A DNA stretch of 64,000 bases, taken from assembly GCF_900105055.1 (NCBI RefSeq), contig NZ_FNTA01000002.1, positions 186,001-250,000 of the forward strand. Direction: 5' to 3'. This DNA is from Amycolatopsis lurida (GTDB taxonomy: Bacteria; Actinomycetota; Actinomycetes; Mycobacteriales; Pseudonocardiaceae). The notes under the pieces are model-generated. The model saw nothing but the letters and a program-made list of their open reading frames with translations. It did no database searches and was not told the DNA's origin. Position 1 is the first letter of the stretch; the number at the start of each line of letters is the position of its first letter. The position numbers were made by a program, and so were the translations under genes. Below, one piece after another: positions 41,334 to 54,700 of the stretch.

Positions 41334-42632
41334 ATGCGGCCTGCGCCAGAACAGTACGGCCACACTGGACGGAACCCGGTGCCGACGCGGCGGCTTCAAG
41401 AAGTACTGACCGGCCTGGCGGGCAGGCACGGTGTTCCGGGAGCACAGCTCGCGGTGCTCGAAGACGGTCTGACCACAGTGGTCCAGACCGGTGTCGAACA
41501 TCAGGACAGACGGAGACCGATGAGCCCGTCGTCCGCCGTACCGATCGGATCGGTCACGAAACTGGCCACCGCCACGGTCGTGATGGCGCTGATCGCGGAC
41601 GACGATCTCGAACTGGATCAGCCGGTCGGCGAGCTGCTGGGCGACCCCGGTCTCGCCGGGGGAGTGACCCCGCGTCATCTGTTGAGCCACACCAGCGGCC
41701 TGCCCTCCGATCCGGCCGACGTCACCGGGACGTGCCTGCGCGAGATTCGCGCGGCGATCCCCGTATGCCCACCCGGGGCCGCCTTCTCGTATTCGAACCT
41801 GGGCTATGCCCTGGTGGGATCGCTGATCGAGGTGGTCACCGGGATGACCTGGCGTGAAGCCGTCGAGGCGATACTCCTGCGTCCACTGAAGATCGAGCCC
41901 GCCTACGCCGAAAGCCCGAGAACGGTTTCCGGCCACGGACGCGCCACCGGACCGGCCGGTGCGCGTCCGGTCGAGCAGGCCTTGCCACCGATGCTCGAAC
42001 CCGCCGGCGCGCTGGCCTTGAGCGCCGCGGACCTGGTCGAACTGGGCCGGGTCCATCTGGGAAAGCCGGGTTTGCTCGACGTCGTGACCGCCGCGGACAT
42101 GCATCGCCGGGTGCCCGACGCCGAGCCGTTCGGCCTGGCCGACGGCTGGGGGCTGGGAATCGCGCACTACGAAGACGAGGACGAAGTCTGGCTCGGCCAC
42201 GACGGCACCGCCGACGGAACCTCCTGCCAGTTGCGGATCGATCAGGCGGGTGCCTGCGTCGTCGCGTTCACGGCGAACGGGGCCGCGGGCACGGACATGT
42301 GGCACGACCTCGTCGCCGAGCTCCGCGCGCTCGGCCTCTCGCTCCCGGAGCGGCGGCTGCCCGCACCGGCCCGCCCTGTCCCGATCCCGACCGGTGACTT
42401 CGGCACCTACCGCAACGGCGCTCTCGACTACACGATCCGTCCCGGCGACCACGGCGGAGCCGAACTCGTCGTCGACGGCGAGGTTTTCCCCGAACTCACC
42501 CTCCACGACGACGCCTCGTTCACGGTGCGCGACCCCGTCACCGGTCGCCCGGCGCCGTGCGGCCGGCTGCGCGGAACGCCCGGCGAGGCGACCGCGATCG
42601 AAATCGGCGGCCGCCTCGCCCGGCGTCACTGA
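41334..42632 (+). CDS. PBP/beta-lactamase-family serine hydrolase directly upstream of the NRPS
   Basis: A 432-aa cytosolic protein of the class C beta-lactamase/D,D-peptidase fold: SVTK (Ser73, Lys76), YSN (153-155, Tyr as general base) and H-D-G (289-291, in the place of KTG). There is no signal peptide, unlike resistance beta-lactamases. ATG 41334 has GAGG 8 bases upstream; an upstream GTG is less likely. It ends 74 bases before the NRPS start and is probably cotranscribed. PBP-type hydrolases are known to release and cyclise some nonribosomal peptides in trans (SurE type), and others cut D-amino acid peptides. Both would suit an NRPS without thioesterase that makes D residues. Confidence 0.85.
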   Translation: MRPAPEQYGHTGRNPVPTRRLQEVLTGLAGRHGVPGAQLAVLEDGLTTVVQTGVEHQDRRRPMSPSSAVPIGSVTKLATATVVMALIADDDLELDQPVGELLGDPGLAGGVTPRHLLSHTSGLPSDPADVTGTCLREIRAAIPVCPPGAAFSYSNLGYALVGSLIEVVTGMTWREAVEAILLRPLKIEPAYAESPRTVSGHGRATGPAGARPVEQALPPMLEPAGALALSAADLVELGRVHLGKPGLLDVVTAADMHRRVPDAEPFGLADGWGLGIAHYEDEDEVWLGHDGTADGTSCQLRIDQAGACVVAFTANGAAGTDMWHDLVAELRALGLSLPERRLPAPARPVPIPTGDFGTYRNGALDYTIRPGDHGGAELVVDGEVFPELTLHDDASFTVRDPVTGRPAPCGRLRGTPGEATAIEIGGRLARRH

Positions 42633-42706
42633 GCCGCCTTCTCCCTCCCCGTCCCCCTTGCCCGCCTCGGTGGGTTTGCTTGTTGTGCCTGGAAGGTACC
42701 GAAAAG

Positions 42707-45700
42707 ATGACCGTGCTCGACACGACGGACGCCCCCGAAGCCGAACGAGCCGTCGCCCTGCCGGATCTGTTCGCCGCGCGGGTGCGCTCCACTCCCGACG
42801 CGATCGCCGTGGACGGCCACGGTGGACAGCTGACCTATGCCGAACTCGCCGACCGGGCCGCACGCCTCGCCACCCGGCTGACCCGGCTCGGAGTGCGTGC
42901 TGAGGACAGGGTCGGGTTGCTGCTCCAACGGTCCGCCGAACTCGTCGTCGCCGAACTGGCGATCGTGCTGGCGGGCGGGGTATACGTGCCGCTCGACCGG
43001 CGCGCCCCCGACGACCGCGCGCGGCTGGTGCTGGCCACCGCGGGGGTCTCGGTGCTGATCACCGACGAGCCGGAACGGGCCGCGCAAGTCCACAGTGGAC
43101 GAATCGTGGTCGCGGGACGAGCCCTTCCGGCGCCGGACCTGGCGCCTCCGCGTGTCGACGCGGATCAGCTGGCGTATCTCATGCACACGTCCGGCTCGAC
43201 CGGGACACCGAAGGGAGTCGCGGTCCGGCATCGGGACGTCGCGGCGCTGGCGGCCGACAGCCGGTTCGCGGGTGGTCCGCACCGCCGGGTCCTGCTGCAT
43301 TCCCCGGCCGCCTTCGACGCGTCGACCTATGAGCTGTGGGTACCGCTGCTCAACGGCGGGACGGTGGTGATCGCGCCTCCGGGCGACCTGGACGTGGAGG
43401 CGCTGCGCGAGGTCGTCCGCCAGTACGCGGTCACTTCGCTTTGGCTGACCGCCGGGCTGTTCCGGGTCGTGGCGCAGGAGGCGCCGGACTGTTTCCTCGG
43501 CGTGGAAGAAGTATGGACGGGCGGCGACGTGGTCCCGGCGGCCGCTGTCCGCCGCGTGCTGGACGCCTGCCCAGGCCTTACCGTGACCGATGGCTACGGC
43601 CCCACCGAAACCACCACTTTCGCCACCGCGCGTGCGATGTCCACAAGGGACGGTGTGCCGGACTCCGTGCCGATCGGCCGCCCACTCGACGGAGTCCGCG
43701 CCCACGTCCTCGACGGCGCGTTGAACGCCGTCCCGGCCGGAGAGGCGGGGGAGCTGCATCTGGCCGGGGCCGGCCTGGCCCGTGGTTACTGGGGCGAGCC
43801 GGGTGCGACCGCGGACCGCTTCGTCGCCGATCCCGGCGTACCCGGCGGCCGGATGTACCGGACCGGCGATCTGGTGCGGTACAACGACGACGGCGAACTG
43901 GAGTTCCTCGGCCGGGCCGACGACCAGGTCAAGGTCCGCGGTTTCCGGGTCGAGCCCGGCGAGATCGAATCGGTGCTCGCCGCCGTGCCGGGTGTGGGCG
44001 AGGTCGTGGTCGTCGCCCGCGAGCAACGGCCGGGCGTCAAGCGGTTGGTCGCCTATGTCGTGGCCCGGCAGGGCGAGGCGCTCGCCGACCTGGCGGAGTC
44101 CGCGGCGGCGGTGTTGCCGGACTACATGGTGCCGTCGGCGTTCGTCGCCCTCGACGCGCTTCCCCTCAACGCCAACGGGAAGGTCGATCGCCGCGCACTG
44201 CCCGCGCCGCAGGAAGAGAGCCGGTCGGACACCGGGCCGAGTTCGGAAACCGAACGTGCCGTCGCCGAGGTGCTCGCCGGCGTGCTCGGAACGGACGATG
44301 TCGCGAGCGATGACGACTTCTTCGCCCTGGGTGGCGACTCGATCCTTGCGGTGCAGGCGTTGTCCCGACTGCGCCGGACCTTCGGCGTGACCTTGTCGGC
44401 TCGCGCGGTGTTCGACGCGCCCACCGTGACCGGGCTGGCCCGGCTGATCGACGAGGCGCGGCCCGCCGGGAACGACACGATCCCGGCCGCACCGTCGTCC
44501 CAGGTGGTCCCGCTTTCGCCCGCCCAGCGGCGCCTGTGGTTCCTCGACGAGCTGACCGGGGACAGCGCCGAATACAACACCGCGGTCGGTCTCCGGCTCT
44601 CCGGGCCGCTGGACCTCGACGCCCTGCGCGGCGCCCTGGCCGCGCTCTGCGCCCGCCACGAATCCCTGCGCACGACCTTCGACGAGGATTCCCAGCGCAT
44701 CGCCGACACGGCCGAGATACCGCTGCGCGTCGAGGAAACCGTCGCGGACGACGCGACGTTGGCGGCGGAAGTGAGCGTGCCGTTCGACCTGCGCACCGGC
44801 CCGCTGACGAGAGCCACGCTCTATCGTCAGGCGCCGGAGGAGCACCTGCTCGTCCTGTGCCAGCACCACATCGTCACCGACGGCCGGTCGATCGGCATCC
44901 TGACCGGCGAGCTTCTGGACTTCTACGCCGGTGCGACCCCGCCGCCGCTGGAGTCGGGCTACCGCGATTACACGCACTGGCGTCGTCAGACCGGCGACGA
45001 CGCCCAGCTCGGCTACTGGCGTGAAGCGCTCGAAGGACTCGAACCGCTCGCTTTCCCGACCGATCGCCCGAGACCGGCCCAGCGCGGTACGGCGGGTGCG
45101 GTACACCGTCACGATCTGCCCGCGGACCTGGTCCGCGGCCTCACCGCCGTGGGACGTCCGCACGGGGCGACGTTGTTCATGACCCTCACCGCGGCCGTGC
45201 AAGTCCTCCTGTCGGCTTACGGAGGTCAGCGCGACATCGCCGTGGGCACCGCGGTCGCCGGACGGGACCGGCCCGAGTGGGAGCCGCTGACGGGGTTCTT
45301 CGTGAACACCCTCGTGCTGCGCTCCCGGATCGATCGCACGCGGCCGTTCCCGGAGTTCCTGGCCGGGTTCCGGGAGACGGTGCTGGAGGCGTTCGCGCAC
45401 GCCGACGCCCCCTTCGACCGCGTCGTCGAAGCGGTACAGCCGGAGCGGGATCCGTCGCGGACTCCGCTGGTGCAGGCGGTGGTCGTCCTGCAGAGCCCGC
45501 TGGTCCGCCCGCGTGAGGTCGCCGGCCTGCGGGTCTCGGAGTTCGACCTGCCCCGGCCGTCGGCCCGGTTCGACCTGGTCGTCGAGTTCTGGCCGACGGA
45601 AGACGGCCTGCGGGTCACCGTCGAGTACGCCACCGCGCTCTTCGACGGCGCGACGATCGAGCGGCTGACCGAGAGCCTGGAAGCCCTCCTCGCCGGGATC

Positions 45701-48700
45701 GCCGCCGAACCCGGCCGCCTGGTCGGCGAGCTTCCGCTGCTCACTGAGGCCGACCGCCGGCTCCTGCCGTCGCCGGATCCCGCGCCGTCGATGACCATCA
45801 CGCGCCTGTTCGACCATCATGCCGGGCAGCATCCGGATGCCCCCGCGGTGCTCTTCGGTGAGGCGCGCCTCGGCTACGGCCAACTGCGTGACGAGGCCGA
45901 CCGGCTGGCGGGACGGCTGATCGAGCTCGGCGTGCGCCCGGAGGACCGGGTGGGCGTGCTGATGGACCGCTCAGCCGACCTCGTGGTGGCATTGCTGGCG
46001 ATCCTCAAGGCCGGCGCCGCCTATTTGCCGCTCGACCTGCGTGCTCCGGCCGATCGCCTGCGCCTGCTGCTCGACGGCACATCGCTGCTGCTCACCGACG
46101 AGACTTGGCACGAAACCGCCGCCACCGTCCACAAAGGACGGATACTGACGCTGCCCGCCACCGGGGACGTGGCCACGGTCACGGTCGAACCGGCGAATCT
46201 GGCCTATGTCGAATACACCTCCGGCTCCACCGGTGTACCGAAGGGCGTGTCGGTCCGGCACACCGACGTGGTCGCGCTGGCCACCGACCCCCGCTTCACC
46301 GGTGGCGCGCACGAGCGCGTGCTGCTGCACTCTCCGCTGGCGTTCGACGCCTCCACCTACGAGCTGTGGGTCCCGCTCCTGAACGGTGGCACCGTGGTCG
46401 TCGCGCCGCCGGGGGACGTCGACGCGGAGGTCGTCCGTGAGCTGACCGCGCGGCACGGTGTCACCGCCCTCTGGCTCACCGCTGGTCTCTTCCGGCTTTT
46501 CGCCGGTGACGCGCCCGAGTGCTTCCGCGGCCTGCGGGAGATCTGGACCGGTGGCGACGTCGTGCCACCCGAAGCCGTGCGCCGCGTGCTGGAGAGTTGT
46601 CCCGGCGTCACGGTCGTCGACGGCTACGGACCGACCGAGACCACCACGTTCGCGACCTCCTTCCGCATGACTTCCGCGGAGACGGTGCCCGAGACCATCC
46701 CGATCGGGACCCCGCTGACGGGAATGGGTGTCTACGTGCTCGACGACGGACTGCGGCCGGTCCCGCGCGGCGCGCTCGGCGAGATCTGTGTCGCGGGCCC
46801 AGGGCTCGCCCGCGGGTATGCCGACCGCCCGGGTGCGACGGCGGATCGGTTCGTCGCCTGCCCGTACGGCGCCCCTGGCGAACGCATGTACCGCACCGGC
46901 GACCGCGGCCGGTGGCGGGCCGACGGGACCCTCGAGTTCGCCGGCCGGGCCGACGACCAGCTCAAGGTCCGGGGCTTCCGGGTCGAACCCGGCGAGGTGG
47001 AACGTGCCCTCACCGCCCGGCCCGAGGTCGCGGAAGCGGTGGTGACGGCGCGTACCGGATCCGGTCGCAAGCACCTGGTCGCCTACGTGGTGGCCGCGGA
47101 CGGCTCCACAGTGGACACTGAGGTGCTGCGCGAATCCCTCGGCCGGAGCCTGCCGGACTATCTCGTGCCGTCGGCGTTCGTCGTCCTCGACGCGCTTCCC
47201 CTCAACCCGAACGGGAAGGTCGACCGGCGCGTACTGCCGGAGCCGAGCTTCGAGCCCGCCGCGAGCGGGGGCACGGCGCCGCGGACCGAGCGGGAAGCGG
47301 TGCTCGCGGGGATCTGGGCGGACGTACTCGGTCTCGACCGGGTCGGTGTCGAGGACAACTTCTTCGCCCTCGGCGGCGACTCGATCCTCGGCATCCAGGT
47401 CAGCGCGCAGGCCAGGAAGGCGGGGCTGGCGATCACGACGGCGGATTTGTTCCGGCATCAGACCGTCGCCGCGCTCGCCCCGGCCTCGACCGAAGTCTCC
47501 ACGGTCGAGGACCGCGGTCCCGTCTCCGGGGACGTCGTGGCGACCCCGATTCAACGCTGGTTCTTCGACACGATCCCCGAGCCCGCCCGGTTCGATCAGG
47601 CCATCGCGGTCGAACTGGCGCACGGCACCGACGAGGCCGCGCTCGCCGCCGCCATCGACGCGGTGATCGAGCACCACGACGCGTTGCGGACGACCTTCAC
47701 CCGTGACGGAGACCAGTGGCGGCTGCGCATCACCGCGGTCGAGGACGGGCATTCGCTGCTGCGCTGGAGCTTGTCCGGCCCTCCGGGGCGGCGCGTACTG
47801 CACCTGTCCGCGCACCATCTCGCCGTCGACGGCGTGTCCTGGCGGATCCTGCTCGACGACCTCGACCAGGCCTATCGGAAGGCTGATTTCGGGCCGAGGA
47901 CGACCTCGTTCCAGGACTGGGCGGCACGCCTCGCGGATCATGCCGCAGCGGGCGGATTCGACGACGAACTGGAGCACTGGCGTTCGATCCCCGAGGTCAC
48001 GCCGATCCCGGTCGACGGGATCGGTGCGAACACGGTGGACCGAGCCCGCGCGGTGACGGTCCGGCTGACCGCCGACGAGACGCGGTCATTGCTGCGGCAC
48101 GTCCCCGAGGCCTACCGGACGCAGGTCAACGACCTCCTGCTCACCGCGCTCGGCCGGACGTTGCGGGACTGGACCGGCCGGGTCCCGGTGATCGATTTGG
48201 AGGGCCACGGCCGGGAGGACCTGTTCGACGGCGTGGATCTGTCGCGCACGGTGGGCTGGTTCACCAGCCTGTTCCCGGTGGCGCTGGACGTCCCGGACGA
48301 ATGGGGCACGGCGATCAAAACCGTGAAGGAGCGGCTGCGGTCGGTCCCGCGACGCGGCATCGGCTATGGCGCGCTGCGGTATCTCTCCGGGACGGCGCCG
48401 AGCATCGATCCCCAGATCAGCTTCAACTACCTCGGGCAGTTCGAGCTCACCGGGGAGCTCTACACCGGCTCGCCCGGCGAACTGTCCCTGGTCGCCGACC
48501 CCGGCGGCGTCCGTCCTCATCTGCTCGACGTGGTCGGCCAGGTCACCGGCGACACGCTGGAGTTCACCTGGCATTACGCGGAAGGCGTGCACGAAGAGGC
48601 GACCGTGACCCGGTTGGCCGACGGCATGCTGGAGAACCTGCGCGGACTCCTCGGGCACTGCGCCGAACCCGGCGCGGGTGGGCGGACGCCGTCGGACTTC

Positions 48701-51700
48701 CCGCTGGCGGGCCTCGACCAGTCCACTGTGGACGAGCTGGTCGGCGACGGCCGGGACGTGGAGGACGTGTACCCGCTGACGCCGATGCAGGCCGGCATGG
48801 TGTTCCACAGCCTGGCCCAGCCGGGCGATCGCAACTACTTCGAACAGATCACCTTCACCGTCGACGACGTTCCCGACCCGCGGGCACTCGTCGCGGCCTG
48901 GCGGCGGGTGGTGGCCCGGACCCCGGTCCTGCGCAGCCGGATCGTCTGGGAAGGGGTACCACGTCCGCTGCAGGTCGTGCGGCGTTCGGCGGAGATCCCG
49001 GTGAGCTGCCCGGACTGGTCCACAGTGGACGCCGAGGAAGCACTGCGGCTCCGGTTGGCCGAAGACCTCGCCGAAGGGCTCGATCTGGCCCGTGCCCCGC
49101 TGACGCGGCTGGTCGTCGCCAAGGAGTCGGCGACCTCGGTGCGGGTGATCTGGACGTTCCATCACGTACTACTGGACGGCTGGAGCGTCTTCGGCGTCCT
49201 GTCCGACGTCCTCGCCGTGCTGCGCGGTGAAGAACCGCCGGTGCGGCGTCCGTTCCGCGACTACGCCGAGTGGCTCGCCGCACAGGACGACGAGGCCGCC
49301 GAAGCCCACTGGCGGGCCGAACTCGACGGAGTGACGCCGACACCGCTTCCCGGCGTTCACGGCGCCCGGGCACACGCCGCCAGCTCGTCCGCCCGGGTAC
49401 CGGTGGACTTCGACGACGCCACGACCGCCCGGATCACCTCGTTCGCGCGGCGGCACCACCTGACGCTCAACACGATCGTCCAGGGCGCCTGGGCGGCGTT
49501 GCTGTCCCGCTACAGCGGCGAAGCCGAGGTGTGTTTCGGCGCGACGGTGTCGGGCAGGCCGATCGAGTTGCCGGGAGCGGACGACATCCAGGGCCTGTTC
49601 ATCGACACCCTGCCGGTGCGGGTCAGACTCGACTCCGGGCGCGGCCTCGTCGACTGGCTTCGGGAACTACAGGCGGCGCAGGCGGAATCCCGCCGGTTCG
49701 GCCATGTCGGCTTGCCGCGGTTGCAGTCCTGGAGCGACACCGGCGGCAGCCTGTTCGACAGCATCATCGTCTTCGAGAACTATCCGGTGGCGGACGTCGC
49801 GGGAGTGCGGGACGTCCGCGCGGCCGAACGCACCAACTACCCGCTCGGCGTCGTCGCGTATCCGGGCCGCCGGATGTCGCTGATGCTGACCCACGACCCC
49901 GACCTGATCGGACCGGAGCTCGCCCGGCAGCTCGCCGGGCACCTCGAAACGCTGATCCGTGGCTTCGTGGACACACCGTACGAGCCCGTGAGCCGGGTGC
50001 CGATGCTGTCGGGCCCGGAGATCCGGCACCTGCTTCGCGACCGCGACGCCACCGCCCGGCCGATCCCGGAAGGGACGGTGCCCGAGCTGTTCGAGGCCCG
50101 CGCACGCCGGAATCCCGGCGCCGTCGCGCTGGTGACCGATGCGGAGACCGTCACCTACGGCGAACTCGACGTCCGGGCGAACCGGCTGGCGAACCGGCTG
50201 CGCGAGCTCGGCGTCCGCGCCGAAAACCGGGTCGCGCTCCTGATGGACCGTTCGCCCGCCCTCGTCGTGGCCGAGCTCGCGATCCTCAAGGCAGGCGGGG
50301 CCTATCTGCCGTTGGATCTGCGCGCGCCTGCCGAGCGGTTGCGGCTGCTGCTGAGCGAAGCCGAAGCGGACGTCCTCGTCACCGATCAGGCCTGGCTGTC
50401 CACCGCCGAAGAGATCCACGACGGCGTGATCGTCACGGACACGGGTGACGCCCCGGAGACACCCCCTGGGGTGACGACCGACCCCGAACAACTCGCCTAT
50501 GTCATCTACACCTCGGGCTCGACCGGTAAGCCGAAGGGGGTCGCCGCCCGGCATCGCGACGTCCTCGCTCTGGCGGCCGACCGGCGCTTCGCGGCCCACG
50601 ACCGGGTGCTGCTGCACTCACCACAGGCCTTCGACGCGTCCACGTACGAGTTGTGGGTGCCGTTGCTGAACGGCGGAACGGTCGTCCTGGCGCCGCCGGG
50701 GGAGCTCGACGTCCACACGCTCGGCCGCGTCATCACCACGCACGCCGTGACGGGAGTCTTCATGACGACCGGCCTGTTCCGGCTCGTCGCGCAGGAGGCC
50801 CCGCAGATGTTCGCCGGCGTGCGGGAAGTCTGGACGGGCGGCGACGCCGTTCCCGCCGTCGCGCTGCGCAGGGTCCGGGCCGCGTGCCCGCGGACACTGG
50901 TCGCCGACGTCTACGGTCCCACCGAGACCACGACCTTCGCCACCGTGCATCCGCTGCCGGACGAGGTGCCCGACGTCGTGCCGATCGGGGCACCTCTGGC
51001 CAACACCCGCGGCTATGTCCTCGACGACGGCCTGAACCTGGCACCGGCAGGGGCACCCGGCGAGCTGCATATCGCCGGGGCCGGGCTCGCGCGTGGCTAC
51101 CTCGGACGGCCGGGGCTGACCGCGGACCGCTTCGTCGCGGATCCGTTCGGACCGCCGGGGGAGCGGATGTACCGCACCGGCGACGTCGTGCGCTGGAACG
51201 ACGAGGAGGCACTGGAATTCGTCGGCCGGGTGGACGAGCAGGTCAAGATCCGCGGCTTCCGCGTCGAACCGAGCGAGATCGAGGCCGCGCTGGGCGAACA
51301 CCCCGGCGTCGAGCAGGCGGCCGTACTGGCCCGCGCGGACGGCGGGGTGAAACGGCTGGTCGCCTACATCGTCGGCGAGACCGAAGGGCTCGGGGAATTC
51401 CTGGGGCGGACCCTGCCGGACTACATGGTCCCGGCCGCGTTCGTCCGGTTGGCCGAATTCCCGGTCAACGTCAACGGGAAGCTCGACCGCACCGCGCTGC
51501 CCGCGCCGGATTTCGGGGCCCGTGACCACGTCGTGCCCCGCACCGAGCGCGAGCTCGTGCTCGCCGGGATCTGGGCCGAGGTGCTGGGTGTCGAACGGGT
51601 CGGCGCGACGGATGACTTCTTCGAACTGGGCGGCGACTCGATCCTCAGCATCCAGGTGGTGTCCAAGGCCCGGCGCGCCGGGCTGGAACTGCTGCCCGGC

Positions 51701-54700
51701 GACCTGTTCGCCCATCGGACCCCGGCGGCGCTCGCCGCCGCGGCGCGCACCGCCACCGAGGCCGTCCACCGCGGTCCGGTCAGCGGCGAGGTGCCATTCA
51801 CCCCGATCCAGCGGTGGTTCTTCGCGACCCAGACCGCCGATCCGGAGCATTTCCACCAGTTCGTCCCTTTAGGACCTGAGCGGATCGATCGCGCCGCGGC
51901 GCGCAAGACCGTGGACGCGCTGCTGGAGCACCACGACGCGCTGCGAATGCGATTCACCCACGACGACGGCTGGAAGCAGGAGAACGGTCCTGTCGGGGCC
52001 GGGACACCGCTGATCCGCCTCGACATCTCCGAGCGCGGCGTCACCCTCGCCGTGCACCACCTCGTCGTCGACGGCGTTTCGTGGCGGGTGCTCGCCGAGG
52101 ACTTCGACCGCGGTTACGCCCAGGCGCTGCGAGGCGAGGCGATCGACCTCGGGCCGCGCACCACCTCCTTCCGGGAGTGGGCGATCAGGCTCGCCGAACA
52201 CACCGCCGACGGCGGATTCGACGACGAACTGCCGTACTGGCGAGGGATTCCCGAGAACACCTCGATCCCGGTCGACGGCGAGGGCGAGGCCACGGTCGCC
52301 TCGATGCGTGAGGTCACCGTGCGGCTTCCCGAAGCGGAAACCGAGGCGCTGCTGAGGGAAGTGCCCGCCGTCTATCGCACGCAGGTCAACGACGTGCTGC
52401 TGACCGCGCTGGGCCGGGTGCTGCGGGACTGGACGGGTAAGGTGCCGGTCGTCGACCTGGAAGGACACGGCCGCGAGGACCTGTTCGACGACGTCGACCT
52501 GTCCCGCACGGTGGGCTGGTTCACCAGCGTCTTCCCGGTCGCGCTGGACGTCCCCGAAGACTGGGGTACGGCCCTGAAATCGGTGAAAGAGCAGCTCCGG
52601 GCCGTGCCCCGGCGCGGGATCGGGTACGGCGCCCTGCGTCACCTCGCCGGGACCGCGCCGTCGATCGACCCGGCGGTGAGCTTCAACTACCTCGGCCGCT
52701 TCACCTCGGGCAGGCTGGAATCCGACGAGAGCGAGCTTTCGGCACGGGCGCATCTGCTCGACGTGGTCGGCCGCGTCGAGTCCGGCGAGCTCGAACTGAC
52801 CTGGTACTACACCGAGGGTGTCCATCGTGAGTCCACAGTGGACATGCTCGCCGGTGCGATGCTGGCTGCCCTCCGGAAGATCATCGCGCACTGTGCGGCG
52901 CCGGAGGCCGGTGGGCGGACCCCGTCCGACTTCCCGCTGCTCGCGCTCGATCAAGCCACAGTGGACACCCTCGCCGGCGACGGCAGGGCGATCGAGGACC
53001 TCTACCCGCTCACGCCGATGCAGGCGGGGATGGTGTTCCACTCGCTGTCGCAGCGGGAAGAACGACTCTATTTCCAGCAGGTCGGGTTCGTCGTCGAAGG
53101 TGTCGAGGACGTCGACGCGCTCGCCGAGGCCTGGCAGCGCGTCGTCGACCGCACCCCCGTGCTGCGCACGAAGATCACCTGGGAAGGCGTGCCGGAACCG
53201 GTGCAGGTGGTGCGTCGGCACGTGGCCGTCCCGGTCACCCGGCTCGACTGGCGTGCCCACACGCCCGCGGGACAGGAGCGGTTCTGGCAGGAGGTGCTGT
53301 CCGCGGACCGTGCCGAAGGGCTGGACCTGGACGGTGAAGCCCTGCTGCGGCTGACCCTGGCGCGGCTTTCGGACACGGAAGTCCGGGTGCTGTGGACGTT
53401 CCACCATGTCCTGCTCGACGGCTGGAGCGTCTTCGGAGTGCTGTCCGACGTGTTCACCGCCTATTCCGGGGGCGAACCGCCCGAGCGGCCGCCGTTCCGG
53501 GACTACGTCGCGTGGCTGGGCCGTCAGGACGACACCGAGGCGGAACGCCACTGGCGCCGCGAGCTCGGTGACTTCACCGCGTCCGCCCGGCTCACGGCGC
53601 GGGACCACACGAGCCGGTCGGCCGAGTGGCTGCGGGTCCGGGTCGAGAGCTCCGCGCGGCTCGGGGAAGCCACGCGCAAGGCGGGCCTCACGATGAACAC
53701 CGTCCTGCAGGGCGCGTGGGCGCTGGTGCTGTCCCGGCTGACCGGGGAACGCGACGTCTGTTTCGGCACCACCGTGTCCGGTCGCCCGGTCGACCTGACC
53801 GGCGCCGACGACATCACCGGGATCTTCATCAACACGCTCCCGGTACGCGTCACCACCGACCGGTCGCCGGTCGCGCGATGGCTGGCGGCGTTGCAGGACC
53901 GGCAAGTGGAGTCCCGCAGGTACGGGCATCTGCCACTGACGAAGCTGCAGGCGTGGAGCGGGGCCGGCGGCAGCCTCTTCGACAGCATCGTCGTCTTCGA
54001 GAACTACCCGATCGACTCGGCGACGCGTGCCGGACTGCGGTTGCGTGACGTCGACGCCGCCGAAACGACGAACTACCCGATCAGTGTCGTCGCGTCGCCG
54101 GGAGAACGGCTGAGCCTCGATGTCGGCTACGACCCCGATCTGTTCGACGCCGCGACGGCCGAGCGGATCACGGACCAGCTCGTCGGCGTACTCGACGCCT
54201 TCGCCGAAGACCTGAACCGTCCGCTCGACGGCATCGACCTGCTCACCGACGCCGAACGGCTCCAGATACTCGGTGACTGGAACGACACCGCGTATCCGCT
54301 GCCGGAAGGAAGTCTCGCCGAGCTCTTCGGACGGCAGGTCGCGCACGCTCCCGGCGCGGTCGCCCTCGACGGCGACGGCGTCCGCCTGACGTACGCGGAA
54401 CTGGACGAGCGCGCGGACCGGCTCGCTCGGCGTCTCGTGTCGCTCGGCGCCGGTCCGGAAACCGTGGTCGGCGTGCTCATGGACCGTTCCCCGGAGTTGG
54501 TCGTCGCCGAACTCGCCGTGATCAAGGCAGGGGCGGCGTATCTCCCGCTGGACACGAGGGCGCCCGCACCACGGTTGACGACCCTGCTGGACGGCGTGCC
54601 GATCCTCGTCACCGATCGGGCCCGTGCCGAGTCGGTGGTCCACAATGGACAGATTGTCGTTCCCGACGGCCGGACGGCGGACGTGGCGCTGCCCGAGGCG

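Noticed and set aside
41334..42632. Antibiotic resistance beta-lactamase upstream of the NRPS
   Set aside because: No signal peptide and HDG in the place of KTG; a peptide-processing or release role fits better, though not proven.
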